A stretch of DNA of 64,000 nt from Actinokineospora inagensis DSM 44258 (GCF_000482865.1 NZ_AXWW01000022.1:62001-126000); one strand, 5' to 3'; shown: positions 48,156 through 56,940, numbered from the stretch's first letter. Translations and numbers: made by a program. Notes: a model not told the origin generated them from the letters alone.

Positions 48156-48558
48156 GTCCTCAAGCCCCCAACGAACGTGCACGAGCGGCGGGACTGGCCA
48201 GCCGCGACCGACAGCGAGGGTGTCAAAGGGCGAAGAAAACTCCCACCCCGGGTTTCGACTATACCTACGGATCGGCCGAGTTCTACTCCCTCGCGAGTGG
48301 AACAACTCGGCGATCGCGCGCACCCCTGCCGCACAACCGCCCCGTTGAGGTACTGTCGGTCCCAGTCCCCGTGGAGATGGGGGCCGTTGTTTGGCGCGGG
48401 GAGGATCGTTCACAGTGGACCGCACCGACAAATCCGGCAATACCCGCCCGGGGTGTCGGTGCTGGGCCGGTGACGGCGCCTTGTGCGCGACCACCTGGGG
48501 TTGACTCACGCGATTTCCCAGCCCGTCGGGGCGGTGCAGCGAGGGGGTTGAATCGGTA
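48156..48558. promoter_or_regulatory. Divergent regulatory region of the biosynthetic operons
   Basis: These 403 bases separate the minus-strand PKS operon (start 48155) from the plus-strand extender-unit operon (start 48559). On the minus strand a TATAGT (48258-48263) preceded 16 bases upstream by TAGAAC is a possible promoter, giving a leader of about 95 bases. A TTGACT at 48501 on the plus strand has no convincing -10 partner. I see no gene and no clear operator palindrome. Confidence 0.4.
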
Positions 48559-49425
48559 GTGGCCAGCGTCGAGACCGTGGGTGTGGTCGGTGCGGGGGTA
48601 ATGGGGCGGGGCGTGACAATCGCGCTGCGCCAGGCCGGATTCTCGGTCATTCTGGTGGACCGCACCGAGGAAATCCTGGAAGGCGTACAGCGCACGATCG
48701 CGCAGGACGCGCGGCTGTACACCCTGCTGTCGCCCAAGACCGCGATCACCGGCGACGAGGTGCTCGCCGGAACGCGATTGCACACCGATCTCGACGCGGT
48801 GGCGAAAGCGGATCTGGTAATTGAGAACGCCACCGAGCGGTTCACCGTCAAACGGCCGATCTACCAGCGGCTGGGCGAACTGGTCGCCCCCGGTACGCCG
48901 ATCGGGGTCAACACCTCGGCCATCCCGATCACCCGGCTCGGCGGGCTCACCGGCAGGCCGGAGGACGTCATCGGCACGCACTTCATGAACCCGGTGCCGC
49001 TCAAACCGACCGTCGAGGTCATCCGCGGCAGGCGCACGTCCGAGGAGACCATCGGCCGGATGCGCGAGTTCGTCGACGCGCTGGGCAAGAAGAGTGTGTT
49101 GGTCAACGACTCGCCGGGGTTCGTCACCAACCGGGTGATGATGCTGACCGTCAACGAGGCGGTGTTCCTGCTGCACGAGGGCGTCGGCACCGCCGAGGAC
49201 ATCGACCGGCTGTTCGTCGAGTGCTTCGGGCACACGATGGGCCCGCTGGAGACCGCCGACCTGATCGGCCTGGACACCGTGCTGCTGTCCATCGAGGTGC
49301 TGCACGACGAGTTCAAGGACAGCAAGTACCGGCCGTGCCCGCTGCTGACCAGCATGGTCGACGCCGGGCTGCACGGGCGCAAGAGCGGGCGGGGATTCTT
49401 CGACTACGAGGGGCGCGGGAAATGA
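48559..49425 (+). CDS. 3-hydroxyacyl-CoA dehydrogenase-like enzyme (ZmaG-type)
   Basis: 288 residues, GTG start. Rossmann motif [20 protein letters not shown], catalytic His in [17 protein letters not shown], and the conserved [20 protein letters not shown] and [13 protein letters not shown]. These mark a 3-hydroxybutyryl-CoA dehydrogenase homologue. In zwittermicin-type pathways the homologue (ZmaG) oxidises the side-chain hydroxyl of an ACP-bound seryl or glyceryl unit. The next three genes complete that set, so the inferred role is oxidation of seryl-ACP towards aminomalonyl-ACP. Its stop overlaps the ACP start (ATGA). Confidence 0.85.
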   Translation: MASVETVGVVGAGVMGRGVTIALRQAGFSVILVDRTEEILEGVQRTIAQDARLYTLLSPKTAITGDEVLAGTRLHTDLDAVAKADLVIENATERFTVKRPIYQRLGELVAPGTPIGVNTSAIPITRLGGLTGRPEDVIGTHFMNPVPLKPTVEVIRGRRTSEETIGRMREFVDALGKKSVLVNDSPGFVTNRVMMLTVNEAVFLLHEGVGTAEDIDRLFVECFGHTMGPLETADLIGLDTVLLSIEVLHDEFKDSKYRPCPLLTSMVDAGLHGRKSGRGFFDYEGRGK

Positions 49426-49667
49426 GCGAGGACAGCTTGGGCCGGATCCGGGAGTTCGTGCTGGACAACATCACCGAGACCGACCTCGCCGACTCGGATG
49501 ACATCTTCGAGCGCGGCCTGGTCCGGTCGATGTTCGTGATGCAGTTGGTCGTGTTCGTCGAGCAGGAGTTCGGCATCTCGGTCACCGGAGACGACCTCCA
49601 GTTCGACCATTTCCGCAGTGTCGACCGGGTCGACGAACTGGTCAACCGCAAGCTTTCCTCGGTCTGA
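49422..49667 (+). CDS. Free-standing acyl carrier protein
   Basis: 81 residues, acidic and helical. Phosphopantetheine attachment is expected at the Ser of GLVRSMFVMQLVVFVEQEFG, which replaces the usual DSL context. This variant is typical of the small ACPs of hydroxymalonyl/aminomalonyl pathways. It is coupled to both neighbours (ATGA before, TGATG after). It should carry the seryl then aminomalonyl thioester delivered to a PKS AT domain. Confidence 0.88.
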   Translation: MSEDSLGRIREFVLDNITETDLADSDDIFERGLVRSMFVMQLVVFVEQEFGISVTGDDLQFDHFRSVDRVDELVNRKLSSV

Positions 49668-50869
49668 TGTCCACGCTCCTGGTACCGCTGGACCACCCGG
49701 TTCCACCCGAATTGGCCCCGGAACTGGCGAAACGGTTGTTCTTCGTGTCCAGCGCGATAACCGAGTTCGACCTCGTCGCCGAGGACGGTGTTATCCGGGC
49801 GGTCGAACTGACCCTTTCCGGCGATGTCGTCGAATCCGAGGTCAGCGCGAAGGTCGGGAAGGTCGTGGCCACCGAGGTGCTCACCCAGCGTCCGCTGCCG
49901 CCGAAAGTCGTGTGGCGGTCCGCGGTCACCCGGGACGCCTTCGCCGACCCGTTCCCGGAGTTGCTCGCCGCCGACGCCGCGTTCGTCTCCGGCGAGGGCC
50001 AGGTCGGGTTCGGCGAGCCGCTGCTGTCCCTTGTGGACTACCTGGACGGCAGGCTGCGCGCGATCGCCTTGGCACTGCCCCGATCCCGCGAGTTCCGCTA
50101 CCCGACCCTGCTGCCGACCGGGGTGCTCGACCGGTTCGGCTACTTCGGTTCGTTCCCGCAGTTCGCCATGTTCGTCACCCGGCTGCACAACGACATCGAG
50201 GTCTACTCCGGTTTCGTCGAACGCTACCGCGATTCCGGGCGGTTGCCCGACGACCTGTTCGCGCGGTGCGCCAACCAGGACTACTGCCTGCCGCCGACGA
50301 TGTGTTACCACACGTACCACCAGTACACCGGCCGCTCGCTGCCGGAAGACATGGTGGTCACCGCGCGCGGCAAGTCCTTCCGGTACGAATCCCGCTACCA
50401 CACGAGCATGGAACGCCTGTGGGACTTCACCATCCGCGAGATCGTGTTCCTCGGCGGCGAGGAGTTCGCCACCGGTTGCCGCAACACGGTGATGAGCGCG
50501 GCGTACGCGCTGCTGGAAGAACTGGACCTGGTCGGTTTCTGCGAGGTCGCCAACGACCACTTCTTCGGCAACGCGGACACGGCCGGGAAGATCCTGTCCC
50601 AGCGGATGATGGAGCTGAAGTTCGAACTCCGCGTCCCGGTCGCGGCGGACCGGACGATCGCCGTCGGCTCGTTCAACCTGCACGGCCACTTCTTCGGTGA
50701 GTCCTTCGACATCACCGGCCCGGACGCGACCCCGATCGCCAGCGGCTGCGTCGGCTTCGGCCTGGAGCGGTTGGCGTACGCGTTCCTCTGCCAGCACGGC
50801 CCTGACCCGGCGGGGTGGCCCGCCGCCGTCACCGACCGGATGGGAACCACAGGTGCAGCTCAGCACTGA
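49667..50869 (+). CDS. Amino acid:[acyl-carrier-protein] ligase, class II aaRS-like
   Basis: A 400-residue protein resembling the catalytic core of atypical seryl-tRNA synthetases but lacking a tRNA-binding arm. Motif 2 is FRYESRYHTSMERLWDFTIR and motif 3 is CVGFGLERLAYAF. The LPPTMCYHTYHQYTG segment plus the Cys before motif 3 fit the zinc site of this family. Characterised homologues activate a small amino acid and load it on a carrier protein. Next to the ACP gene it most likely loads serine (glycine or alanine are alternatives). This replaces the NRPS-type activating enzyme ZmaJ of zwittermicin. Confidence 0.82.
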   Translation: MSTLLVPLDHPVPPELAPELAKRLFFVSSAITEFDLVAEDGVIRAVELTLSGDVVESEVSAKVGKVVATEVLTQRPLPPKVVWRSAVTRDAFADPFPELLAADAAFVSGEGQVGFGEPLLSLVDYLDGRLRAIALALPRSREFRYPTLLPTGVLDRFGYFGSFPQFAMFVTRLHNDIEVYSGFVERYRDSGRLPDDLFARCANQDYCLPPTMCYHTYHQYTGRSLPEDMVVTARGKSFRYESRYHTSMERLWDFTIREIVFLGGEEFATGCRNTVMSAAYALLEELDLVGFCEVANDHFFGNADTAGKILSQRMMELKFELRVPVAADRTIAVGSFNLHGHFFGESFDITGPDATPIASGCVGFGLERLAYAFLCQHGPDPAGWPAAVTDRMGTTGAAQH

Positions 50870-51980
50870 CCAGCGCGACAACCAGACCGCGTTCGCCCGC
50901 TTCAGCGACGAACGGCTGCTGCCGCACGCCAACGCGTGGGACCGCGCCGAACGCCTCGACGACTCCGTCATCGCCGACCTGGCCGCCGCCCGCTGGCTGG
51001 TCCCGACGTTGCCCGCCGAGGCGGGCGGGCAGGCCATGGCCGCCGAGACCTACGGGCTGCTCAGCGAGGAGCTCGGCCGCGGCTGCGGCTCGGTCCGCAA
51101 CCTCGTGGCCGTGCAGGGCATGGTCGCGCACGCCATCCTCAAGTGGGGCAACGCGGGTCTGCGCGACCGCTGGGCGCCCGCCATCGGCACCGGCGAGGTC
51201 ATCGGCTCGTTCGCCCTCACCGAACCCGAGGTCGGCAGCGACGCCCGCAACGGCACCACCACCGCCCGCAAGGTCCTCGACGGCTACGAGATCACCGGCA
51301 CCAAGAAGTGGATCAGTTTCGCCCAGCGGGCAGGCGTGTTCCTGGTCTTCGCCCGGCTCGACGACGACCCGGCCGCGTTCGTGGTGGAGCGCGGCACACC
51401 GGGGCTGACGGTGGACCCGATCACCGGTCTGCTCGGTCTGCGCGCGTCCGAACTCGGCGAGATCCGGCTGGACTCGGTGGTCGTCCCGGAGACGAACCTG
51501 GTGAGCCACGGTCGGCTCACCTTCGACCTGGTCGCCACCACGTCGTTGGACTACGGCCGCTACAGCACCGCGTACGGCGCGGTCGGGCTGGCGCAGGGGT
51601 GTCTCGACGCGAGCCTGGACTACGCCCGCGACCGGGTGCAGTTCTCGGTCCCGCTGGCCGAGCACCAGTTGGTGCGGCGCACGCTCACGGAGATGGTCAC
51701 CTCGGTCGAGGCCGCTCGGTTGTTGTGCCGCCAGGCCGGTTCCATGCGCGGCTCATCCCACCGCGACGCGGTGCGGCAGACGTTGATCGCCAAGTACTTC
51801 GCCACCCGGGCCGCCTACCAGGTGGCCACCGAGGCGGTGCAACTGCACGGTGCCAACGGGGTCGGGCCGGACTACCCGGTCCAGCGGCACCTGCGGGACG
51901 CCAAGATCCAGGAGATCATCGAGGGCACCACGCAGATCCAGCAGATCCAGATCGCGGACCTGACCCTGGCCCGGAGCTGA
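50853..51980 (+). CDS. Acyl-CoA dehydrogenase family flavoprotein (acyl-ACP oxidase)
   Basis: 375 residues from GTG 50853, which overlaps the ligase gene by 17 bases. Typical ACAD motifs: FALTEPEVGSDARN, ITGTKKWISFAQRAGVFLVF, DYARDRVQFSVPLAEHQLVR and GANGVGPDYPVQRHLRDAKI with the FAD-binding end EGTTQIQQIQI. In methoxymalonyl, hydroxymalonyl and aminomalonyl pathways an ACAD homologue oxidises the ACP-bound unit. The gene ends one base before the convergent queD stop. Confidence 0.88.
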   Translation: MQLSTDQRDNQTAFARFSDERLLPHANAWDRAERLDDSVIADLAAARWLVPTLPAEAGGQAMAAETYGLLSEELGRGCGSVRNLVAVQGMVAHAILKWGNAGLRDRWAPAIGTGEVIGSFALTEPEVGSDARNGTTTARKVLDGYEITGTKKWISFAQRAGVFLVFARLDDDPAAFVVERGTPGLTVDPITGLLGLRASELGEIRLDSVVVPETNLVSHGRLTFDLVATTSLDYGRYSTAYGAVGLAQGCLDASLDYARDRVQFSVPLAEHQLVRRTLTEMVTSVEAARLLCRQAGSMRGSSHRDAVRQTLIAKYFATRAAYQVATEAVQLHGANGVGPDYPVQRHLRDAKIQEIIEGTTQIQQIQIADLTLARS

Positions 51981-51981
51981 C

Positions 51982-52335
51982 TCACTCGCCCCGGTAGGTG
52001 CAGCCGGACGTGCAGGTCTCGCGGACGGTGATCGTGGACAGCGGCAACGCGTCCACGAGCCGGGCCCACAGCCAGCGGGCCAGGATCTCGCTGGTCGGGT
52101 TCTCCAGACCGGGGATCTCGTTGAGGTAGTAGTGGTCCAACTCGGCGATGACCGGTTTCACCGCGGCCTTGAGGTCGCCGAAGTCCATCACCCAGCCCGC
52201 GACCGGGTCGACCTCGCCGCTGACCTCGACGACCACCCGGTACGAGTGCCCGTGCAGCCGCGCGCACTTGTGGCCGTCGGGCACGTTCGGCAGCCGGTGC
52301 GCGGCCTCGAAGGTGAACTCGCGGAAGATGTCCAT
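51982..52335 (-). CDS. queD: 6-carboxytetrahydropterin synthase QueD
   Basis: 117 residues, PTPS/QueD family. Zinc ligands appear as [24 protein letters not shown] (His, His, His; catalytic Cys in HKC). [24 protein letters not shown] and a C-terminal [11 protein letters not shown] follow; Glu in VRETCT is conserved. It converts dihydroneopterin triphosphate to carboxytetrahydropterin in 7-deazaguanine (preQ0) synthesis. ATG 52335 overlaps the queE stop by one base. No GTP cyclohydrolase gene is in the window, so the precursor must come from the housekeeping FolE. Confidence 0.93.
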   Translation of the reverse strand: MDIFREFTFEAAHRLPNVPDGHKCARLHGHSYRVVVEVSGEVDPVAGWVMDFGDLKAAVKPVIAELDHYYLNEIPGLENPTSEILARWLWARLVDALPLSTITVRETCTSGCTYRGE

Positions 52336-52973
52336 CAGGCGATCCCCAGGTACTTGTGGGTCTGCAGGCTCAGGTGCCACTGCGGGTTGCGCAGGCAGTA
52401 CTCGACGGTGGCCTTCGTGTTGGCCTCGACGTCCGGGCCGTCCATGGGCTGCAGCAGGAAGTGCGCGAAGTCCAGGTGCTCGAACCGCTCGGGCGGCGCG
52501 TCCGGCTGCGGGTAGACCAGCTTGAGGTCGTGCCCGGAGGTCAGCACGACCGGGGCGGTCGACTTCGGCGACACGCAGATCCAGTCCAGTCCGGGCGGCG
52601 CCGGGCGGGTGCCGTTGGTCTCCACAGCGACCTCGAAACCGACCGCGTGCAGGGCGTCGACCGCGGCCTTGTCCAGTTGCAGCAGGGGTTCGCCGCCGGT
52701 GCAGACGACGTACGGCCTGCTGCGCGGGTGCGCCTCGCCCGCCCAGGCGGCGGACACGGCGGCGGCCAGGTCGGCGGCGGTGGCGAACCGGCCGCCGCCG
52801 GGACCGTCGGTACCGACGAAATCGGTGTCGCAGAAGGTGCAGACGGCCCGGTGCCGGTCCTGCTCCCGGCCGGTCCACAGGTTGCAGCGGCTGAACCGGC
52901 AGAACACCGACGGCCTGCCCGCGTGCGTGCCCTCGCCCTGCAGCGTGTAGAAGATCTCCTTGACCAGGTACAT
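52335..52973 (-). CDS. queE: 7-carboxy-7-deazaguanine synthase QueE (radical SAM)
   Basis: 212 residues. Begins [20 protein letters not shown]; the iron-sulfur cysteines are CNLW...CTFCDTDF with a C-x14-C-x2-C spacing, the expanded cluster loop known from other QueE enzymes. CTGGEPLLQ and [10 protein letters not shown] follow. It performs the SAM-dependent ring contraction to carboxy-deazaguanine. Coupled to queC and queD by TGATG overlaps. Confidence 0.95.
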   Translation of the reverse strand: MYLVKEIFYTLQGEGTHAGRPSVFCRFSRCNLWTGREQDRHRAVCTFCDTDFVGTDGPGGGRFATAADLAAAVSAAWAGEAHPRSRPYVVCTGGEPLLQLDKAAVDALHAVGFEVAVETNGTRPAPPGLDWICVSPKSTAPVVLTSGHDLKLVYPQPDAPPERFEHLDFAHFLLQPMDGPDVEANTKATVEYCLRNPQWHLSLQTHKYLGIA

Positions 52974-53665
52974 CAGCCCAGCGCCGGGTCGGTCAGGCCG
53001 AGTTCGGCGAAGCCGCGGCCGCGCAGCAGGCACGAGTCGCAACTGCCGCAGGCGCGGCCGTCGACCGGGTCGTAGCAACTGTGCGTCAGGCCGTAGTCGA
53101 CGCCGAGTTCCCGGCCGCGGCGAATCGTGTCCGCCTTCGTCAACGCGACCAGCGGCATGTGGATGGTGAGTCTCTGGCTGCCCTCGACCCCGGCCTTGGT
53201 GGCCAGGTTCGCCATTCGCTGGTACGCCTCGATGTATTCCGGGCGGCAATCCGGATAACCGCTGTAGTCGAGCGCGCTGACCCCGATGAAGATGTCCTGC
53301 GACCCCAGCGTCTCCGCCCAGGCGAGCGCGAAGGACAGGAAAATCGTGTTCCGGGCGGGGACGTAGGTCACCGGGATGTCCTGGGTGACACCGTCCACAC
53401 TGTCGTGGTGCGGGACGGCGATCGCGTCGTCGGTCAGCGCGGAGCCGCCGAAGACCCGCAGGTCGATGTCGGCGACCACGTGCTGGGCGGCGCCCAGCGA
53501 CGTGGCGACCCGGGCCGCCGCGTCCAGTTCCACCGAGTGCCGCTGGCCGTAGCGGAAGCTCAGCGCGTAGGTCTCGAAGCCATGGTCAGCCGCGATCGCC
53601 AACACCGTCGCCGAGTCCAGACCCCCGCTGAGCAGCACAACCGCCTTCGACTTCGTCTCCGCCAC
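52973..53665 (-). CDS. queC: 7-cyano-7-deazaguanine (preQ0) synthase QueC
   Basis: 230 residues, GTG start. The PP-loop [20 protein letters not shown] binds [48 protein letters not shown] and the zinc-binding [20 protein letters not shown] are diagnostic for QueC. It makes preQ0 from carboxy-deazaguanine, ATP and ammonia. First gene of the queC-queE-queD operon, divergent from the transglycosylase gene with 106 bases between them. Confidence 0.95.
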   Translation of the reverse strand: MAETKSKAVVLLSGGLDSATVLAIAADHGFETYALSFRYGQRHSVELDAAARVATSLGAAQHVVADIDLRVFGGSALTDDAIAVPHHDSVDGVTQDIPVTYVPARNTIFLSFALAWAETLGSQDIFIGVSALDYSGYPDCRPEYIEAYQRMANLATKAGVEGSQRLTIHMPLVALTKADTIRRGRELGVDYGLTHSCYDPVDGRACGSCDSCLLRGRGFAELGLTDPALG

Positions 53666-53759
53666 GCCCGTCCAACCCTCGTTTCCCGACCGATTCGTCC
53701 AGCCCAGCCTACTCCGGCCGGTCCGAGCGGCCGCGTCGGTGACGGGTGTTCACGCTGGT

Positions 53760-53765
53760 TAGACT
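53760..53765 (+). promoter_or_regulatory. -10 box, leaderless start of the transglycosylase gene
   Basis: TAGACT lies six bases before the ATG at 53772 (GGGTGG between). This is the same geometry as the leaderless promoter at 18919. It implies the transglycosylase-methyltransferase pair has its own promoter, divergent from queC. Confidence 0.5.
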
Positions 53766-53771
53766 GGGTGG

Positions 53772-54791
53772 ATGCGGGCCTCGCGGGTATTCGTGACCAA
53801 TCGGGGGAGCGAACACCGGCTCCCCCTGTTCCTGCCGGTGTACCAGCCGCACCGCCAGCACGGCCTGTTGGAGAGCTGGGCGGACGGGCCCACCGTCGAC
53901 GGTTGCATCGTCAACTCGTATTTCCTCTACAAGCAGCGCGATCTGCGGGAACAGGTGCTGCGGCAGGGCCTGCACGACTACCTCGGCGTCTCCGGGCTGG
54001 TCACCACCGATTCCGGCGCGTTCCAGGGCTTCACCCGCAAGCTCTACCTGGACAACCGCGACATCGTCCGGTTCCAGGACCGCATCGGCAGCGACATCCT
54101 CGCCCCGCTCGACCTGGTCACCCCGCCCGGCGACTCCCGGTCGGTGGCCGAGGCGAAGCTCACCGCCACCGAGAAGCGGATCAAGCAGGCGCTGGGGCTG
54201 GTCGAGCGCGGCATACTGGCGGGGGTCACCCAGGGGGGTCGGTACATGGACCTTCGGCACCGCAGCGTGCGCACCCTCCGCGACTACGGTGTCCGCTACC
54301 TCGCGTTGGGCAGCCTGGTGCCGTTCTTCAACCGCAACCACGACATGACCTTCGTCGGGACCGTCGCCAAGGACGCCCGCGAGGTCATCGGGCCGGACGT
54401 GCCGATGCACCTCTACGGCGCGGGCGACCCGTGTGAGCTGCCGTTCCTGGTGGCCTGCGGTGTCAACATCTTCGACTCCGCCTCGTACGGCCATTTCGCC
54501 CGCGACGGCTGGTACATGACGCCGTACGGCGCGATCCGCGACGCGGGTCCGCTGCGCGCGGGGGAGTACCGCTGCGACTGCCCGGCCTGCGCCGACGAGC
54601 CCACCGAGTTCCCCGAGGGCGAGGACCTGTTCCTGCACAACCTGTGGACGATCTGCCACACGATGGACGAGATCAACAAGCGGCTGGACGACGACACCCT
54701 CGACGCATACCTGGCCGAGATCCTCGAGGTGCACAGCGCGTGGTTCCCGAACAGCGCGCTGGAGCGGTCCTGGCGCGAGCTGGTGGGCTGA
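53772..54791 (+). CDS. Archaeosine-type tRNA-guanine transglycosylase homologue
   Basis: 339 residues. The sequence follows the archaeal TGT catalytic domain more closely than bacterial TGT: LPVYQPHR, IVNSYFLYKQRDLREQVLRQ, GLHDYLG, then the nucleophile region LVTTDSGAFQ, FQDRIGSDILAPLDLVTPPG, GVTQGGRYMDLR and a zinc site YRCDCPACADE...H. The C1/C2/PUA domains of archaeosine TGT are missing. The enzyme should exchange a guanine in a nucleic acid for preQ0, which the adjacent queCED genes provide. Target RNA or DNA unknown; DpdA-like DNA modification is an alternative. Confidence 0.85.
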   Translation: MRASRVFVTNRGSEHRLPLFLPVYQPHRQHGLLESWADGPTVDGCIVNSYFLYKQRDLREQVLRQGLHDYLGVSGLVTTDSGAFQGFTRKLYLDNRDIVRFQDRIGSDILAPLDLVTPPGDSRSVAEAKLTATEKRIKQALGLVERGILAGVTQGGRYMDLRHRSVRTLRDYGVRYLALGSLVPFFNRNHDMTFVGTVAKDAREVIGPDVPMHLYGAGDPCELPFLVACGVNIFDSASYGHFARDGWYMTPYGAIRDAGPLRAGEYRCDCPACADEPTEFPEGEDLFLHNLWTICHTMDEINKRLDDDTLDAYLAEILEVHSAWFPNSALERSWRELVG

Positions 54792-54806
54792 GCCATCAGC
54801 GACCTG

Positions 54807-55670
54807 ATGCGGTCCCTCGCGGACGACCTGGCCGGGGACGTGGTCCGGCGCTACCGCATCGAGCACGACCAGGCGGTGGACATGGTGGTCGAGTCGTTCG
54901 GTCGTAGCCGGGCCCTGGTCACCGCTGTCGCGGCCGCGGACTCGGTGGAGCAGGTCAAGCGTCTACGCGTATACCGAGACGCCGCGACGACGGCTAAGAA
55001 GGAGATCTACCACCACCTCCGCCGGTACCGCCCCGCGGAGTCTTCGGCGTCGGACGCGGTTGATCGACTGGTAGCGCTACCGGTGTCGTCGGACGAGCGC
55101 GCCGCCGCTGTGCGGGCCGTGGTGGCCAACCACGTCAGCACGGCCGAACGACTCGGTGAGCTGGACGGGTTCTTCAGCCAACTGTTCGACCACATCGGCC
55201 GCCCGGACACGATCGTCGATGTCGGCTGCGGGGTGCTGCCCCTGGTATTCCCCCTTGACGACCCGCCGGTTGGCCAGTTGTGGGCCGTCGACACCGACCC
55301 GGAAGCCATCCGCGCTGTCTCCGCCTACGCCCGCGGCGACGAGCGCGTCCACCCCGTGCGCTGGGACCTCACCGAGGACTGGCCCGCGTTGCACGCCCGG
55401 GGGTTGCCCAACCGGGTCGACGTCGCGCTGGTGCTGAAGGTGCTCCCGGTGGTGGCCCGACGTGCGCCACAGGCACTCGACGTGCTCGCCCGCACCCCCG
55501 CCGACCTGGTCGTGTTCTCCGGGTCCCGCACCGCGATGGCCAAGCGCCAGGACATCGAACGCCGCGAAACCGGGGTGCTGCGCCGCTTCCTGGCCGAGCA
55601 CGGGTTCACCGAGGTGGGTGAGTTCCGTACCGCCGATGAGGTGTGCCTGGTCGCCCGTCCGGTCGGCTGA
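54807..55670 (+). CDS. Arm/FmrO-like 16S rRNA methyltransferase homologue
   Basis: 287 residues. It aligns with the aminoglycoside-resistance m7G1405 methyltransferases (Sgm, FmrO). An N-terminal helical part ends RDAATTAKKEIYHHLRRY, then ANHVSTAERLGELDGFFSQL, the SAM site IVDVGCGVLPLVFPL, the acidic VDTDPEAIR, and VALVLKVLPVV. The substrate-contacting C-terminal loop differs (FSGSRTAMAKRQDIERRE instead of the FPTKSLGQR-type sequence). It starts 15 bases after the transglycosylase stop, so the two are co-transcribed. Either a ribosome self-protection enzyme or the second step of a modification initiated by the transglycosylase; the latter is speculation. Confidence 0.78.
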   Translation: MRSLADDLAGDVVRRYRIEHDQAVDMVVESFGRSRALVTAVAAADSVEQVKRLRVYRDAATTAKKEIYHHLRRYRPAESSASDAVDRLVALPVSSDERAAAVRAVVANHVSTAERLGELDGFFSQLFDHIGRPDTIVDVGCGVLPLVFPLDDPPVGQLWAVDTDPEAIRAVSAYARGDERVHPVRWDLTEDWPALHARGLPNRVDVALVLKVLPVVARRAPQALDVLARTPADLVVFSGSRTAMAKRQDIERRETGVLRRFLAEHGFTEVGEFRTADEVCLVARPVG

Positions 55671-55689
55671 TCGGAGCGCTCCCCGCGGT

Positions 55690-55695
55690 TATGCT
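55690..55695 (+). promoter_or_regulatory. Possible -10 box for the second oxygenase
   Basis: TATGCT lies 30 bases before the GTG start at 55725, which has a good GGAGG six bases upstream. The oxygenase could therefore be expressed independently of the methyltransferase. Confidence 0.4.
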
Positions 55696-55724
55696 GGCCT
55701 CCCCGACCGCCCACGGAGGCCGCC

Positions 55725-56678
55725 GTGATCCCGACAATCCGACTCGACGACATCGTGGCCCGCGCACCCGGCACACTGGACACGATCCACGCCGCCACCA
55801 GGGAAGTCGGTCTGTTCTATGTGGACGGACTCGACCCCGACCTGCGCACCGAACTCTTCGACGTCTCCCGCCGCTTCTTCGCCTTGCCCGCGGCCGACAA
55901 ACAAGCCCTGTCAATCGCGAACTCGGCGAACTACCGGGGATATGTTGGCGTGGGCGAGGAAAGCACCAACGGCACGGCCGATCTGAAGGAGTCCTTCGAG
56001 TTCGGCAGAGACGCCGAGGCACCGGCGTCCGACAACCCGCCGCCGTACTACCAGATGTACGGCGGGAACCAGTGGCCTTCGCTGCCCGGCTTCCGGGCGG
56101 CTCTGGACGCCTATTCCGCTTACCAGGCACGCGTTGGCACGGCGGTCATCGAGGCACTCGCGGCGACGCTGGGCCAGCCACCCGTGTTGGGTACGCCTTC
56201 GTCGCCGTTCGGATCGGAACTGTGCTCATTCGCGCGAGTGATCTACTACGCCAACCCAGCCGGATACGCCCGCGAAGAAGCACGGCTCGCCGCGCACACC
56301 GACAGCGGGATGGTGACGGTCAGCCTCCAGGACACGCCCGGACTGGAAGTCCTGACGACAGCGGGGGAGTGGCTGGAAGTCCTCCCCCCAGCCGGGTGCT
56401 GCGTCGCGTTCACGGGTGAACTGTTGGAGCTGTGGAGCAGCGGGTACTACCGGGCGTGTGTACACCGGGTACACAACCAGGCACTTCGGGGTGACCGGAT
56501 TTCGTTGATCACGTTCTTCATCCCGGATCTGCGGAGTGTTCTCACACCGTTGACCTCTGCTGATCATGACCGGCTCGCGGCGGCGAGTGTGCCGAGGGGT
56601 AATTCTTGGCTGGGGTCGGAGTCTGGGCCGTTCGTGGTGGGGGAACGGGAGTGGGAACGGGTGGGGGAGATCTTTTAG
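55725..56678 (+). CDS. 2-oxoglutarate/Fe(II) oxygenase (isopenicillin N synthase family)
   Basis: 317 residues, GTG start with GGAGG upstream. IPTIRLDDIV and REVGLFYVDGL at the N-terminus, FFALPAADKQALSIANSANY, iron ligands His-x-Asp in LAAHTDSGMVTVSLQD and His in RACVHRVHNQ, Arg-x-Ser in DRISLITFFIP. It is distinct from the oxygenase at 23514 (short identity only at motifs). Located at the end of the preQ0/methyltransferase block; the substrate could be the polyketide or something else. Confidence 0.87.
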   Translation: MIPTIRLDDIVARAPGTLDTIHAATREVGLFYVDGLDPDLRTELFDVSRRFFALPAADKQALSIANSANYRGYVGVGEESTNGTADLKESFEFGRDAEAPASDNPPPYYQMYGGNQWPSLPGFRAALDAYSAYQARVGTAVIEALAATLGQPPVLGTPSSPFGSELCSFARVIYYANPAGYAREEARLAAHTDSGMVTVSLQDTPGLEVLTTAGEWLEVLPPAGCCVAFTGELLELWSSGYYRACVHRVHNQALRGDRISLITFFIPDLRSVLTPLTSADHDRLAAASVPRGNSWLGSESGPFVVGEREWERVGEIF

Positions 56679-56699
56679 TTGGCTGCGGGGTTCTGGTTG

Positions 56700-56940
56700 T
56701 TCGCGGGGCCTACGCGGCCGAGGACATGCGCGCCAAGATCCTGCTCGTCGACTACGCCTCCCACTCCACCACATCGACCCGCTGCGCGCGGAGATCACCA
56801 CCGCCTTCGCGGACAGTTGGCCCCGGCCGTCGGCGATCCCGTTCCACTCGACGGTGTCCGCCGAGCTGACCGGCACCCGGGAGTTGACCGCCGACTACTG
56901 GTTCACCAACCTGCGCTCCACCGTTCGGTTCGGCGTCGGT
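56700..56940 (+). pseudogene. Remnant of a type I PKS acyltransferase domain
   Basis: Two adjoining frames encode consecutive pieces of an AT domain. AAEDMRAKILLVDYASHS (to ~56775) carries the YASH motif of methylmalonyl-specific ATs. After a one-base loss in CACTCCACCACATCG, the next frame gives HHIDPLRAEITTAFADSW, IPFHSTVSAELTGT and TADYWFTNLRSTVRF (to ~56935). Both ends are cut and no other PKS domain flanks it. It is a decayed scar of a larger PKS gene, different in specificity from the malonyl-type ATs of the intact cluster. Confidence 0.85.

Noticed and set aside
48155-48851. Extension of the first PKS protein upstream to an earlier start
   Set aside because: The extra residues have no adenylation-domain similarity, are Arg/Ser/Pro-rich and would overlap the divergent operon; ATG 48155 begins just before the A-domain sequence.
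51982-53665. Queuosine biosynthesis locus
   Set aside because: No QueF, QueA or QueG/QueH homologue is visible, and the transglycosylase resembles the preQ0-using archaeal type; the genes support preQ0 only.
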